From Anaerosalibacter sp. Marseille-P3206 (GTDB lineage Bacteria > Bacillota > Clostridia > Tissierellales > Sporanaerobacteraceae): 64,000 nucleotides of DNA. Each line of letters starts with the position of its first letter. Positions within the stretch are counted from its first letter, which is position 1. A model generated the notes under the pieces. The model ran no database searches. It was given only the letters and a program-made list of their open reading frames with translations, and had not been told where the DNA came from. A program made the position numbers and the translations under genes. Where the stretch lies: contig NZ_FUHM01000002.1 of NCBI RefSeq assembly GCF_900155565.1, positions 248,001 to 312,000 of the forward strand, given 5' to 3'. Shown here piece after piece: positions 1-8,631 of this stretch.

Positions 1-987
1 TTGACTCGGTACATCCCATATTGTAGGATCACTTGCTGTAATATATATATTGTTTTTTGCAGCTATTGTCAACCTGCCCTTTAAAGTACCAGATATAAAG
101 ACATTGCCATAATTCAAATCAAACTTTTCATAAAAATTTCTATATTCACTTTTTTCTTCTTTTCCTTCAACATAGATAACACCATTTTTTATATCATTAG
201 ATATACTATACAACATTACTTTTTCTGAATTACCATTTCTGATTTCAACTTTATCCCCATCTAAATATATACATGTTCTCCCTTGAAAAACCATATTATC
301 TTTTGCAGCCCACTCTTTTAAATCCTCATTGTTCATTGGAAATTCTAATTTTTCAACTTCTTTAGGATCCCCTGCTTTATATACATATTTTTTATCACCT
401 TTTATCTTATTATCGTCAATACCACTTGAATATGTGACAGTATCAAAAAATTGGGGGTTTTTTTGAACCCTTAAGGTACCATTAGTATGATAAGGTCCAT
501 GACATTCGTCTCCTGTTGTCCACCAAATATTAGATCCATCACTATCACTAACATAAACTTGATGGACAAATTGTTTTTTTCTTATTTTAGCAACCACAGT
601 TCGCTTATTGGATGGATCTGTTTTAGTCCAACCAGTAGAAGTAATTTTCACATATCTATCTGTATCTGATGGCTTTTCAGCATTTACTTTATAAAAGCCA
701 TCTCTAAATTCTATATCTTCTCCATTTACAAGTGCTCTTGTATCTTCATCTAATTTATCAGTATCAATACTGTAAAAGTTCACATCATCATTTAAATGCC
801 AAAGATATGCATTGTATCCTGCTTCAGCATATTGTAATGCTTTTTTTGATTCTTCATCTCTTTTATTTAGTTTTGTTTCATTATCAGTTGTATTTATCAT
901 GGAAAAACCTAGAATAAGCATAATTGAAAAAACAATAACTACAATAGGAAGTACTATACCTTTCTCGTTTTTATAATTGTTTTTCAT
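1..987 (-). CDS. PilX-like minor pilin / pilus-assembly protein, 3' end cut by window
   Basis: The frame opens with ATG at 987 and stays open to base 1, giving 329 residues without a stop, so the C-terminus lies outside the window. The N-terminus (MKNNYKNEKGIVLPIVVIVF) has a short basic leader, a glycine and one hydrophobic helix, as in PilX-type minor pilins, which lack the strict GFTLIE box. The visible end reads GRLTIAAKNNIYITASDP, a strand-rich pattern I associate with clostridial PilX-like proteins. It is the last visible gene of the pilA-pilD-minor pilin transcript and starts 10 bases after the stop of the preceding pilin-like gene. A role as a low-abundance pilus component is inferred from context. 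Confidence 0.7.
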   Translation of the reverse strand, partial: MKNNYKNEKGIVLPIVVIVFSIMLILGFSMINTTDNETKLNKRDEESKKALQYAEAGYNAYLWHLNDDVNFYSIDTDKLDEDTRALVNGEDIEFRDGFYKVNAEKPSDTDRYVKITSTGWTKTDPSNKRTVVAKIRKKQFVHQVYVSDSDGSNIWWTTGDECHGPYHTNGTLRVQKNPQFFDTVTYSSGIDDNKIKGDKKYVYKAGDPKEVEKLEFPMNNEDLKEWAAKDNMVFQGRTCIYLDGDKVEIRNGNSEKVMLYSISNDIKNGVIYVEGKEEKSEYRNFYEKFDLNYGNVFISGTLKGRLTIAAKNNIYITASDPTIWDVPSQ

Positions 988-997
988 ATTCTCTCAC

Positions 998-1618
998 CTA
1001 CTCAAACTCAACTTTACTTTTTGTAAAAAGATAATGTTTATAAACTTTATTTTTTATCATAAAATTTAGATTCACACTTTTTCTTGTTTCTTCATATTCC
1101 TGCCAATTATTAGATTCTTTTTCTATGAATTTTATATTATCAAATATATCCTCTAATTTTTGTCCTTCATCTAAATTTCTCAATACTACTTTAGGATAAG
1201 TGAAATCTTTAAAGTTTTCATAGGGATATGCTAAATCAGTAGTTGCAGATTGTCTTCTAACTAAATTACCATCTTTCAAATAATACTGTACTAATTCTGG
1301 TTTGCCATCATTGTTTAAATCTACATATATACTAAACTTTCCATCTTCCATAAATATTGGTCCTGCTTTTCCCTTTGCTTTTTTCCCATCAATATATAAG
1401 TCATTAGCTTTTCTAGCTTGACTTATCTCTTTTTGAATAGTAACTAAAAAAATACGAACCTCTCTATTTATTTCAACATCATTAGATATGTTATAATAAT
1501 TCTTTGTTGAAATGAAAAACATATTATAGATAATCAATAAAACTACTCCTATCAATGAAATTGTAATTAATAATTCTACAAGGGTTATCCCTTTATTGTT
1601 TCTAAGTAGTCTTTTCAA
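998..1618 (-). CDS. Prepilin-type N-terminal cleavage/methylation domain protein (PilW-like minor pilin)
   Basis: This 206-residue protein has a canonical class III signal, KGITLVELLITISLIGV, near residues 9-25: glycine at the PilD cleavage site, Glu at mature position 5, then the hydrophobic assembly helix. The remainder is a soluble beta-rich domain with no family I can name; size and position suit a PilW/PilJ-like minor pilin. The start is TTG at 1618 with an upstream AGGGAG. It lies 6 bases downstream of the 459-residue pilin-like gene and 10 bases before the PilX-like gene, so the three are one transcript. PilD (3029-3784) should process it before it enters the pilus tip or base. Confidence 0.8.
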   Translation of the reverse strand: MKRLLRNNKGITLVELLITISLIGVVLLIIYNMFFISTKNYYNISNDVEINREVRIFLVTIQKEISQARKANDLYIDGKKAKGKAGPIFMEDGKFSIYVDLNNDGKPELVQYYLKDGNLVRRQSATTDLAYPYENFKDFTYPKVVLRNLDEGQKLEDIFDNIKFIEKESNNWQEYEETRKSVNLNFMIKNKVYKHYLFTKSKVEFE

Positions 1619-1624
1619 GTCTAA

Positions 1625-3004
1625 CTACTCCCTATTTATAATTTTTAAAGATGATTTATTTAAACTTTTTGCAAGTTTTATACCGTACTTGTCCACCAAC
1701 ACCTCAGGATTTTTAATTTCTATTGTACTATTATCATCTATTATTAGATTATTTGCTTCATCACTAAATTTAATGATAATTTTTTTAGAATAACCATCAT
1801 TATAAATGTTCTGGATTTCATATTCATTTTCTATTGGACCATCATTAATACTAAACTGAAGTTCACCTATCAATTTTACTGGTGCTGAAAATTCTAATCC
1901 CATAACAATTTGTCTATCCCCATTCAAGTTTAATATTTCCACTTCAGTTTCAGGATTTAGACCCAAGCCAAGATTAACCACCTTAACATTATTTTCATCT
2001 CTAGGCTCTTCAAAAGAACCATCCCATAATTCATTAGATTCTTTATCAAGTAAAAAATATTTGTTATCAGTATTCTGTTGATAAACCTCATATTTATATT
2101 CCCATTTCCACCATAATTTGGTATTGTTAATACTAGTTAAAGGCTTTGTAATTTTCATATAATCATCTATCTCTTCAGGAAGTATATTATCAGGTGGTGT
2201 TATTGAATTTTCATCTGGCTGTAACCAAATATATATATCTTGAAAATTTTCATTGATATTTAGAAATACTGGATATTCCCCATAGAATTTTTCTTCTCTG
2301 CTATCTTTTTTTATACTTACTATTGTACTTGTAAAATAATTGTTATCTATTACTTCTGTTGGCTCAAACATTATATCGTCTTTTGCTTCTGGAATAATTG
2401 TATATTCACCATCTCCCAAATCTCCAAAGGTAGCTAGTCCTTCCCTATCGGTAAGTCTTTTTTTATTAGAATTTTCTAGTTTTATGTTTAAACCAGGTAC
2501 TGGATTATCATTGTTTTTCATAAATACATATACATATACATTACCTGGTTTTTGAGGCTCTCCTTCATGCTCATATGTAATTAATGTATCTAGTGCAGCA
2601 CATTCATCATTGTTGTTTTTTAAATATACTGTAACCTCTACTTTCTTTGTAGCCTCTCCTATTTCCCCCTGAAGAAGTGATGTAGCTTTTTGCCATGTTA
2701 CATTTGTATTTATGGTATATTCTATGCCGTTTAATTGTATTGTCTCACTTTTGTTCATATACTTATTTTCTTCAATTATTCCATTAGGACTACAACCAAT
2801 ATCATCATATTTTAACCCCTTTATCCATTCCATTTGACTATATGCTATATTCATTGCATTCATTTTTACTTCATTTCTCTTATTTGATCTAGTAGATAGC
2901 ACAAACATAGGTAATAATGATATGGATATTATCCCTATGAGAGCAATAGCTACTATAACTTCAACTAATGTCATTCCTCTTTTGTTGTTGTATTTTAATT
3001 TCAA
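1625..3004 (-). CDS. Large prepilin-like protein with an inserted carboxypeptidase-regulatory/CnaB-like domain (PilV-like)
   Basis: The protein is 459 residues, far longer than a usual minor pilin. Residues about 9-30 (RGMTLVEVIVAIALIGI) form a prepilin cleavage site and assembly helix. Around residues 150-230 lies a stretch (GNVYVYVFMKNND, then GLNIKLENSN and GLATFGDLGDGEYTI) typical of carboxypeptidase-regulatory or CnaB/SdrB-like beta-sandwiches. The C-terminal half is predicted beta-rich and unassigned. Start is TTG at 3004 behind GGAGGAG. Its position just after pilD and before two more pilin-like genes supports a minor-pilin role; the beta-sandwich suggests a display or adhesin-type tip subunit, which is inference. 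Confidence 0.75.
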   Translation of the reverse strand: MKLKYNNKRGMTLVEVIVAIALIGIISISLLPMFVLSTRSNKRNEVKMNAMNIAYSQMEWIKGLKYDDIGCSPNGIIEENKYMNKSETIQLNGIEYTINTNVTWQKATSLLQGEIGEATKKVEVTVYLKNNNDECAALDTLITYEHEGEPQKPGNVYVYVFMKNNDNPVPGLNIKLENSNKKRLTDREGLATFGDLGDGEYTIIPEAKDDIMFEPTEVIDNNYFTSTIVSIKKDSREEKFYGEYPVFLNINENFQDIYIWLQPDENSITPPDNILPEEIDDYMKITKPLTSINNTKLWWKWEYKYEVYQQNTDNKYFLLDKESNELWDGSFEEPRDENNVKVVNLGLGLNPETEVEILNLNGDRQIVMGLEFSAPVKLIGELQFSINDGPIENEYEIQNIYNDGYSKKIIIKFSDEANNLIIDDNSTIEIKNPEVLVDKYGIKLAKSLNKSSLKIINRE

Positions 3005-3028
3005 TTAAAACTCCTCCATATTAAAATA

Positions 3029-3784
3029 CTAAATATTATTTAAATACCAAAATATAATATTCTCTCCACATATTGTAACTATCATAAAAGCTATACATAT
3101 AAATGGTCCAAAGGGGATGGGGTCTTTTCTTCCCTTTATTTTGAATAATAATAAAAATATTGATATTATTGCACCAAGAATGAATGATAAAAATATGTTT
3201 AATAATGAAAATTTAATACCTAAAATAAATCCAAGTACACCAATGAGTTTTATATCTCCCCCACCCATTCCACCTTTTGATAATATAGCTATGAGTAAAA
3301 ATAGTCCACCTGAAATAATTAGTCCTAGTATACTATTGAAAATGTTTGGAGATATATCATACAATGTATATTGAAGTATTTTAAATATAATAGCAAAAAT
3401 AAGTATGAGTATATTAAGTGAATCTGGAATGATTTGAAACTTAAAATCTATGAAACTTATAACTAATAAAATACTGAAAATAATCGAATAAAATATAAAA
3501 TCTATACTAAGTCCAAAAGAATAATATAGCAATAAATATATGAAACCATTTAATAATTCAACAGTAGGATACTGTAGGGAGATTTTCTCCCCACAGTAGC
3601 TACATTTTGCCCTTTGATAAATATAACTAAATATAGGTATCAAATTGTACCACTTTAAAGGAGTACCACAGCTTGTACAATGTGAAGATGGAAAAACTAC
3701 AGACTTTTTCCTTGGTATTCTATATATACATACGTTTAAAAATGAACCTATGATTGTGCCTATTATGAATATGAGTATAGACAT
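3029..3784 (-). CDS. pilD: Prepilin peptidase / N-methyltransferase (type IV leader peptidase)
   Basis: This 251-residue integral membrane aspartyl protease removes the basic leader of prepilins at the cytoplasmic face and methylates the new N-terminus. Two CxxC pairs (C36/C39 and C61/C64) form the cytoplasmic zinc-binding loop of the methyltransferase-competent class. The two catalytic aspartates are in FIDFKFQIIPD (D113) and GGGD (D177). About seven to eight hydrophobic helices follow the usual A24 layout. RBS AAGGAGG precedes ATG at 3784. It lies between pilA and the minor pilins, all its likely substrates, on the transcript controlled by the upstream riboswitch. Confidence 0.95.
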   Translation of the reverse strand: MSILIFIIGTIIGSFLNVCIYRIPRKKSVVFPSSHCTSCGTPLKWYNLIPIFSYIYQRAKCSYCGEKISLQYPTVELLNGFIYLLLYYSFGLSIDFIFYSIIFSILLVISFIDFKFQIIPDSLNILILIFAIIFKILQYTLYDISPNIFNSILGLIISGGLFLLIAILSKGGMGGGDIKLIGVLGFILGIKFSLLNIFLSFILGAIISIFLLLFKIKGRKDPIPFGPFICIAFMIVTICGENIIFWYLNNI

Positions 3785-3841
3785 ATGTAGCCTCCTTTGT
3801 TATATAATTCAAGTGGGATCTGTTAAGTTATTCTTGTTTAG

Positions 3842-4300
3842 CTATTTTGTTTTGTTGATAATTTTTCCAGTTTTGGTACTTCCAGTTTGAACTTCAATTG
3901 TACCATTTTTATAAATTATAACTTTATAATTTTGATTAATTGTAATCCCAACTGTATCATCTTCAGATTTTAACCATGTTTTGCCTACTAATGATTCGGG
4001 AACAGTTGGCCATTCTTGAATATAATCTTCCCATTTATAAGCTTCACCCGATGTTTTAGTACCACCCCATGTGATATCTGTTTTAGGTTTACCTTCTTCT
4101 GCAATACACATACTTGCAGCACTTTCAAGAGTTCTAACATTTGCGTTATGTGCACTAACTGCTGCTTTATCCGTTGTGCCAGCTAATTTAGGTACTGCTA
4201 TAAAAGCTAAAATTGCTAATATAGCAATAACTACTACCAACTCAATAAGTGTAAATCCCCTATTATCCTTACACAACTTCTTTACAAACCATTCAAACAT
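3842..4300 (-). CDS. pilA: Major type IV pilin (PilA-type)
   Basis: This 152-residue pilin has the textbook processing site RGFTLIELVVVIAILAIL at about residues 14-31: cleavage after Gly, Phe +1 and Glu +5. A globular domain of about 110 residues follows, ending in a beta-rich tail (VQTGSTKTGKIINKTK). A strong ribosome site (GGGGGAA) precedes ATG at 4300. It is the first gene behind a cyclic-di-GMP-I riboswitch and terminator, and sits between the motor genes pilB-pilT-pilC and pilD. It is the likely main fibre subunit. A single Cys (in SMCIAEE) is visible, so no intramolecular disulfide is expected. Confidence 0.92.
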   Translation of the reverse strand: MFEWFVKKLCKDNRGFTLIELVVVIAILAILAFIAVPKLAGTTDKAAVSAHNANVRTLESAASMCIAEEGKPKTDITWGGTKTSGEAYKWEDYIQEWPTVPESLVGKTWLKSEDDTVGITINQNYKVIIYKNGTIEVQTGSTKTGKIINKTK

Positions 4301-4428
4301 CTTTTCTTCCCCCTTATTTCATGTTTTTATAATCTTAATTATTAGTGCTGAGCATATATTTTTTAACATCACCTCTTTTCATCGTTTATAATGTGAAGAC
4401 TTTAATGCTTATTAAATATTTTTATTTT

Positions 4429-4475
4429 AAAAAAAGCTGCATAAACATATACAATACATATATAATTTATGCAGC
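4429..4475 (-). terminator. Intrinsic terminator, expression platform of the riboswitch
   Basis: On the minus strand a 10-bp stem (GCTGCATAAA with TTTATGCAGC) is followed by seven T. The 5' arm reuses the last bases of the riboswitch aptamer (GGCTGC). Formation of the aptamer's closing helix should therefore compete with the terminator, which predicts read-through when cyclic-di-GMP is bound (an ON switch). The overlap is visible; the direction of regulation is inferred. Confidence 0.85.
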
Positions 4476-4555
4476 CGAACGATCATAGCTATTAATATTC
4501 ATAGCTTTAGACTCAGACTTTGCGTCACTATCTTTCAATAGCTTTGCCCTGATAT
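4471..4555 (-). promoter_or_regulatory. Cyclic-di-GMP-I (GEMM-I) riboswitch aptamer upstream of pilA
   Basis: Read on the minus strand the region contains, in order, the GEMM-I landmarks: CAGGGCAAAG (4551 downwards), a short stem capped by a GAAA tetraloop (CTATTGAAAGATAG), ACGCAAAG (4525-4518), a GTCTAA block, a second stem (AGCTAT / ATAGCT) and the closing CGTTCGGCTGC. This matches the class-I cyclic-di-GMP aptamer. It lies in the 337-base gap between pilC and pilA, just upstream of a terminator, and so should control pilA, pilD and the minor pilins by transcription attenuation. The rest of the gap (4301-4428) is an untranslated leader without other signals I can support. Confidence 0.92.
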
Positions 4556-4637
4556 TTATTATTTTTAATATTAATTAAATCATTTTAATCATATTAACAC
4601 ATTTCGCCTTTTTTTTCTATGCTTTTTTTTGAAAATT

Positions 4638-5846
4638 CTACATTTCTATTGTATTAACCATATCAAACATAGGCATTGCCATAGCTATAACTATAAAGCC
4701 AATAATAAAAGCCATTATTACTATTAATATTGGTTCTAACATTGTAGTCATCTTTTCTAATGATGTCTCTACCTCTTCATCATAGAAATCTGCAGTTTTT
4801 AGAAGTATTTCATCAAGAGAACCGGATTCTTCTCCAACATTTATCATAGAATATACCATAGGTGGAAATACTCCTATTGCTCTAATGGTACTTGAAAGGG
4901 ATACTCCCTTTTTGATATCCTCAATTCCCCTCTCCAATCCCTTTGCCACGATTACATTTCCTACTACTCTACTTACAACTTCTAGTGATTGTATAAGAGG
5001 TATACCACTTGATAACAATGTTGAAAGCGTTCTAGTAAATCTTGAAGTTATTATCTTAATATTGGTCTTCTTTAAGCCTGGTAATTTGATTTTAAGTGAA
5101 TCAAAAAGCATTTTTCCTGATGGTGATTTTGCATAAAATGCAATTCCTGCAATTACTAAAGGTATAACTATTGCATATATAAACCAATAATTCTCAAGTC
5201 TTTCGCTCATATTCAAAAGGTATCTAGTTGGACCTGGAAGTGCTGATCCACTACTTTCAAACATACCTATGAAGGTAGGCATTACTTTAGTCAATAAAAA
5301 TATTACCACAGCTACTGACACAATGATGAGTATTATTGGATATGTAAATGCAGACTTTACTTTGTTCTCAATTTTATTTTCTTTTTCATAATGTATTGCC
5401 ATTCTGTCCATTATGATATCAAGATTTCCACTAACCTCTCCAGCTTCTACCATATTAACTAATAGTATAGGAAAAATCTTTTTGTGTTTTTTCATAGCTT
5501 CTGACAATGTCATTCCCTTTTGTACATCTTCATATGATTTTCCTATTGCTTTTTTCAATAGCTTGTTTTCTGTTTGCTTTTCTAGTATATCTAGACAATT
5601 CACTATACTTATACCTGCATTAAGCATAAAATAGAATTGTCTACAAAACACTGCCATATCCTTTTTCTTAACATTCGTTCCTAAAGTTATTCCACTGTTT
5701 ACTTCTCTTTCATTTAGCTCTTCAACTGAAATAGGTAGGTAATTATTTCCTCTTAACATAGATATAACTTCATCAGTATTCTGTCCCTCAAAAGTTCCCT
5801 CTAGAGTTTCCCCTGTATCAGTTACTGCTTTGTATTTAAAAATCAA
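4638..5846 (-). CDS. pilC: Type IV pilus inner-membrane platform protein PilC (type II secretion F family)
   Basis: At 402 residues this is the normal length for PilC/GspF. It has two repeated cytoplasmic helical domains (about residues 60-190 and 265-390), each followed by a membrane segment; FVIVIAMAMPMF at the C-terminus is the third. The conserved motifs FCRQFYFMLNAGISI and FTRTLSTLLSSGIPLIQSLE mark the starts of the two T2SSF repeats. It anchors the PilB/PilT motor to the growing fibre. Start is TTG at 5846 with GGCGGTGAG upstream, 14 bases after pilT, so it is translated from the pilB-pilT-pilC transcript, upstream of the riboswitch. Confidence 0.95.
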   Translation of the reverse strand: MIFKYKAVTDTGETLEGTFEGQNTDEVISMLRGNNYLPISVEELNEREVNSGITLGTNVKKKDMAVFCRQFYFMLNAGISIVNCLDILEKQTENKLLKKAIGKSYEDVQKGMTLSEAMKKHKKIFPILLVNMVEAGEVSGNLDIIMDRMAIHYEKENKIENKVKSAFTYPIILIIVSVAVVIFLLTKVMPTFIGMFESSGSALPGPTRYLLNMSERLENYWFIYAIVIPLVIAGIAFYAKSPSGKMLFDSLKIKLPGLKKTNIKIITSRFTRTLSTLLSSGIPLIQSLEVVSRVVGNVIVAKGLERGIEDIKKGVSLSSTIRAIGVFPPMVYSMINVGEESGSLDEILLKTADFYDEEVETSLEKMTTMLEPILIVIMAFIIGFIVIAMAMPMFDMVNTIEM

Positions 5847-5860
5847 TATATCTCACCGCC

Positions 5861-6913
5861 TTATAGGATATATCTCTTCATTAACTCAGAATTAAAAGCT
5901 TGGTTTAAAGCTGTATCTCTAGAAATCAATCTCTTTTTATACAACTCCAATATTGAATTGTCCATTGCTTCCATTCCAAACTTTCTACCGGTTTGTATTG
6001 CAGTGTCAATTTGATGGCTTTTTTCTTCTCTAATTAAATTTCTGATTGCAGGAGTTGAAACCATAATTTCAAAAGCTGCAACTCTCCCACTTTCATCACT
6101 CTTAGACAATAATTGTTGAGATATTATTCCCTGTATAACTGAAGCAAATTGAATTCTTATCTGCTGTTGTTGATGGGGAGGGAAAACATCAATTACCCTA
6201 TCTATTGTTTTAGATGCTCCTAATGTATGGAGTGTAGACAATACTAGATGACCTGTTTCTGCCGCTGTTAAAGCTATACTTATGGTTTCCAAATCTCTCA
6301 TTTCACCAACTAATATTACATCTGGATCCTGTCTCAATGCTGCTCTAAGTGCATTTGAAAAATTAATTGAATCAATACCAATTTCTCTTTGATTTACTAC
6401 ACTTTTATTGTGACTATGTAGGTATTCTATTGGATCTTCTAGAGTTAATATATGGCAACTTCTTTCACTGTTTATCAAATCAATTATAGAAGCTAGTGTA
6501 GTAGACTTACCACTTCCTGTAGGACCTGTTACTAGTATAAGTCCACGAGGTACTCTTGCTAATTCTTTAACTATTTGAGGCAATCCTAACTCATCAATAG
6601 TGGGTATTCTAAGTGGAATAATCCTTAGTGCCATACAGTAACTACCTCTTTGTTTATATGCATTGACACGAAATCTACCTACTCCTGGGCTAGAGAAAGA
6701 TGTGTCTACTTCACCTTTTTCATTTAATTCTATTAGTTGTTTTTCTTCTAATACAGCTTCAACAAGTTTTTTTGTATCATCTGGTCTTAAACTTTCTTCT
6801 CCATATTCATGTAATTCTCCATTTATCCTAAAAACAGGAGGTACTCCAACTGTTATATGAATATCAGAAGCATTCTTACTAGTACCTGTTCTTATCAAAT
6901 CAATAAGCTCCAT
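5861..6913 (-). CDS. pilT: Twitching motility / pilus retraction ATPase PilT
   Basis: This 350-residue hexameric secretion ATPase has Walker A GPTGSGKST at residues 130-137, an Asp box (LTLEDPIEYLH), Walker B-like ILVGEMRDLETI and the His box HLVLSTLHTLGA. The C-terminal AIRNLIREEK motif is the PilT signature required for retraction, which separates it from extension ATPases. It lacks the tetracysteine zinc site seen in PilB next door. The gene lies between pilB and pilC with short spacings. Its presence implies that the pili are dynamic and can retract. Confidence 0.95.
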   Translation of the reverse strand: MELIDLIRTGTSKNASDIHITVGVPPVFRINGELHEYGEESLRPDDTKKLVEAVLEEKQLIELNEKGEVDTSFSSPGVGRFRVNAYKQRGSYCMALRIIPLRIPTIDELGLPQIVKELARVPRGLILVTGPTGSGKSTTLASIIDLINSERSCHILTLEDPIEYLHSHNKSVVNQREIGIDSINFSNALRAALRQDPDVILVGEMRDLETISIALTAAETGHLVLSTLHTLGASKTIDRVIDVFPPHQQQQIRIQFASVIQGIISQQLLSKSDESGRVAAFEIMVSTPAIRNLIREEKSHQIDTAIQTGRKFGMEAMDNSILELYKKRLISRDTALNQAFNSELMKRYIL

Positions 6914-6923
6914 TTTTATCCTC

Positions 6924-8606
6924 CTATCCTAATGTATATCCTACCCTTAAGACTTCATCAATAGTAGTTGTTCCATCCAAAGCTAGTTGATTAACTTTAT
7001 CTAATAAAGTTGTCATTCCCTTTTTTATAGCTGTATTTTTGATTTCATCAGTAGTTGCTCTTCTATCAATTAGCTCCCTTATTTCTTCATCTATTGGCAT
7101 TACTTCATGAATAGCAGTTCTACCCTTATAGCCATTATTACAATTATTACAACCTTTTCCTTTATATAATACTAAGTTTTCATTAGTATTTATGCCTAAT
7201 ATTGCTTTTTCTGTACTGTTAGCCTCATAAGGAATCTTGCAATTATTGCAAAGTCTTTTTACAAGTCTCTGGGACAATATTCCAATTACTGCAGAAGATA
7301 TTAAATATGGTTCAATCCCCATATCTACAAGCCTAGCAATACTTGAAGCAGTATCATTAGTATGAAGTGTAGATAATACTAAATGCCCTGTTATGGCTGC
7401 TCTTACAGCTATCTGAGCTGTTTCTGAATCCCTTATTTCTCCAACCATTATGATGTCTGGGTCTTGTCTCAATATTGATCTAAGTCCACTTGCAAAGGTT
7501 AACCCAGCTTTATTATTTACTTGAACTTGATTGATTCCTTGAAGTTTATACTCTACAGGATCTTCAACTGTGATAATGTTTTTTTCTGGACTATTTAATT
7601 CTCTTAATACAGTATACAATGTTGTAGTTTTTCCACTTCCTGTTGGACCTGTCACTAGAATTATCCCATAAGGTTGTTTCATGATCTTATTTACTATTTT
7701 TAAATCTGAAGGAACAAAACCTAATTCCTCTTTTGAATACATAAAACTACTTCTGTCTAATAATCTGATTACTATTTTCTCTCCATATACTGTAGGTAAT
7801 GTGGAAATACGCATGTCTATTTCCTTTCCTTGAATAATGCTTTCTATTCTACCATCCTGAGGGACTCTCTTCTCAGCAATATCCATTTTACCCATTATCT
7901 TAACCCTAGTAATTATAGCAGATAAGCTTTTTTTAGGTAATATCATTATTTCTTGTAAATCTCCATCAATTCTAAATCTTACTTTTATTTCATTGGCAAA
8001 AGGTTCTATATGTATATCGCTAGATTTCATTTTTACAGCTTGACTAATAATTGAATTAACCAACTTTACAACAGGCGCACTATTGACATCAAGTAACTCC
8101 TCTTCTGCAATTTCTTCTATTTCAGATGTATAGTAGGAGTCTTCAAACTCTTCAAGTAGTTTTTTAGTGGTTTCTTCTTTATAATATTTCTCGATAGCAT
8201 TTATAATATATTTTTTATCTGATATAACAGGTTGAATTTCATAGCCAGTAGATATTTTGATATCATCTATTGCAAATATATTTAATGGATCTACCATAGC
8301 TACTATTAAATAATCTCTTTTTTTATCTAAGGCAATTAACTCATATCTTCTAGCTAAATTTTCTGGTATCATTTTAGCAATATTAGGATCTATACTATAT
8401 TTTTCTAAATCTACATGAGGTATTCCAAGTTGAAACTCCAATACTTCGATAATATCTTTTTCAGTTACAAATCCCTTATTAACTAATACTTCTCCTAATC
8501 TTTTATAAGATTTTTTTTGTTCATTTAAACTCTCTTTTAACTGTTCATCTGTAATTTTCCCAGCATAAACCAGTAAATCTCCTAATTTCATATTATTATT
8601 CATCAT
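6924..8606 (-). CDS. pilB: Type IV pilus extension ATPase PilB (GspE family)
   Basis: This 560-residue ATPase powers pilus polymerisation. Residues about 5-145 form the N-terminal MshEN/GSPII_E domains. The catalytic part has Walker A GPTGSGKTTT (320-327), Asp box ITVEDPVEYK, Walker B IIMVGEIRDSET and His box HLVLSTLHTNDT. A tetracysteine zinc site (C454, C457, C487, C490) is diagnostic of PilB/GspE. MshEN domains bind cyclic-di-GMP in some homologues; whether the binding residues are kept here I cannot judge by eye. RBS AAAGGTG precedes ATG at 8606. It is the first pilus gene after aroE. Confidence 0.95.
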   Translation of the reverse strand: MMNNNMKLGDLLVYAGKITDEQLKESLNEQKKSYKRLGEVLVNKGFVTEKDIIEVLEFQLGIPHVDLEKYSIDPNIAKMIPENLARRYELIALDKKRDYLIVAMVDPLNIFAIDDIKISTGYEIQPVISDKKYIINAIEKYYKEETTKKLLEEFEDSYYTSEIEEIAEEELLDVNSAPVVKLVNSIISQAVKMKSSDIHIEPFANEIKVRFRIDGDLQEIMILPKKSLSAIITRVKIMGKMDIAEKRVPQDGRIESIIQGKEIDMRISTLPTVYGEKIVIRLLDRSSFMYSKEELGFVPSDLKIVNKIMKQPYGIILVTGPTGSGKTTTLYTVLRELNSPEKNIITVEDPVEYKLQGINQVQVNNKAGLTFASGLRSILRQDPDIIMVGEIRDSETAQIAVRAAITGHLVLSTLHTNDTASSIARLVDMGIEPYLISSAVIGILSQRLVKRLCNNCKIPYEANSTEKAILGINTNENLVLYKGKGCNNCNNGYKGRTAIHEVMPIDEEIRELIDRRATTDEIKNTAIKKGMTTLLDKVNQLALDGTTTIDEVLRVGYTLG

Positions 8607-8631
8607 TTTTTCACCTTTATATTAATAAATT

